Positions 63,797 to 64,000 of a DNA stretch of 64,000 bases are shown here, piece after piece. The translations under genes were made by a program, and so were the position numbers. The number at the start of each line of letters is the position of its first letter. Positions within the stretch are counted from its first letter, which is position 1. The notes below the pieces were generated by a model. It ran no database searches. It was not told the origin of the DNA and saw nothing but the letters and a program-made list of their open reading frames with translations. The DNA is from Otis tarda (lineage: Eukaryota; Chordata; Aves; Otidiformes; Otididae): NCBI GenBank assembly GCA_026413225.1, contig CM048557.1, positions 3,658,001-3,722,000 on the forward strand, given 5' to 3'.

Positions 63797-64000
63797 GAGG
63801 GCCACGAAGATGATCAGAGGGCTGGAGCACCTCTCCTATGAGGACAGGCTGAGAGAGTTGGGGCTGTTCAGCCTGGAGAAGAGGAGGCTCCGGGGAGACC
63901 TGATAGTGGTCTTCCAGTACCTCAAGGGGCCTACAACAAAGATGGGAAGAGGCTGTTCAGTAGGGCCTGTTGTGATAGGATGAGGGGTAATGGTTTTAAA
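63797..64000 (+). mobile_element. CR1 LINE fragment cut by the window end, plus strand
   Basis: The CR1 sequence starts at GGAGGGCCACGAAGATGATC and continues to the last base of the window. It closely matches 7336-7535 and the complement of 21362-22713 and keeps the [22 protein letters not shown] coding block. Its 3' UTR and tail must lie beyond the window. One base seems to be missing near 63929, where GGGGCCTACAA stands for GGGG-GCCCTACAA-type sequence, so the frame is probably broken. Confidence 0.95.

Overview
This window looks like a gene-poor stretch of a bird genome. The sequence is AT-rich throughout, single-base runs are common, and no open reading frame has the look of a cellular gene. 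The avian assignment rests on the mobile elements. Several CR1 LINE copies end in the typical tandem ATTCTATG-type tail, and there are two families of avian-style endogenous-retrovirus LTRs. The species cannot be fixed from this evidence. I recognise no cellular protein-coding exon, tRNA, rRNA or CRISPR. The window could be intergenic or the inside of a very large intron.

Layout. 1-2584 is unique AT-rich DNA, followed by a minus-strand solo LTR (2590-3152, family B). A long unique stretch carries one plus-strand 5'-truncated CR1 (7131-7779) and, within about 11.7 kb of otherwise plain sequence, a perfect 15-bp hairpin (11007-11049). The densest cluster is 19.5-26.4 kb. It holds a 1143-bp solo LTR (19528-20670, family A), an old minus-strand CR1 tail (about 20785-21300), a younger minus-strand CR1 with most of its reverse transcriptase still readable (21362-22713), and a second family A solo LTR (25275-26416). 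An older family A relative lies at about 29333-29953, and a 5' fragment of a related LTR at 47186-47365. Two more family B solo LTRs lie at 45616-46031 (internally deleted) and 52384-52967. Further CR1 pieces are at 35250-35455 (-), 41711-41800 (-), 46245-46277 (+), 58497-59342 (+) and 63797 to the window edge (+).

No genes act together here; the content is the debris of at least two kinds of retroelement. The clearest direct evidence is the target-site duplications. The two family A LTRs are each flanked by their own perfect 5-bp duplication (TTCAC and GTTGC), so they are separate insertions that each collapsed to a solo LTR, not the two ends of one provirus. Family B copies show 4-bp (or 4-of-5) duplications. 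I saw no convincing undescribed system. The items most worth a second look are the unusually long predicted transcribed segment of the family A LTR, the perfect hairpin near 11.0 kb, and a 59-bp unclassified direct repeat at 51165 and 53568.
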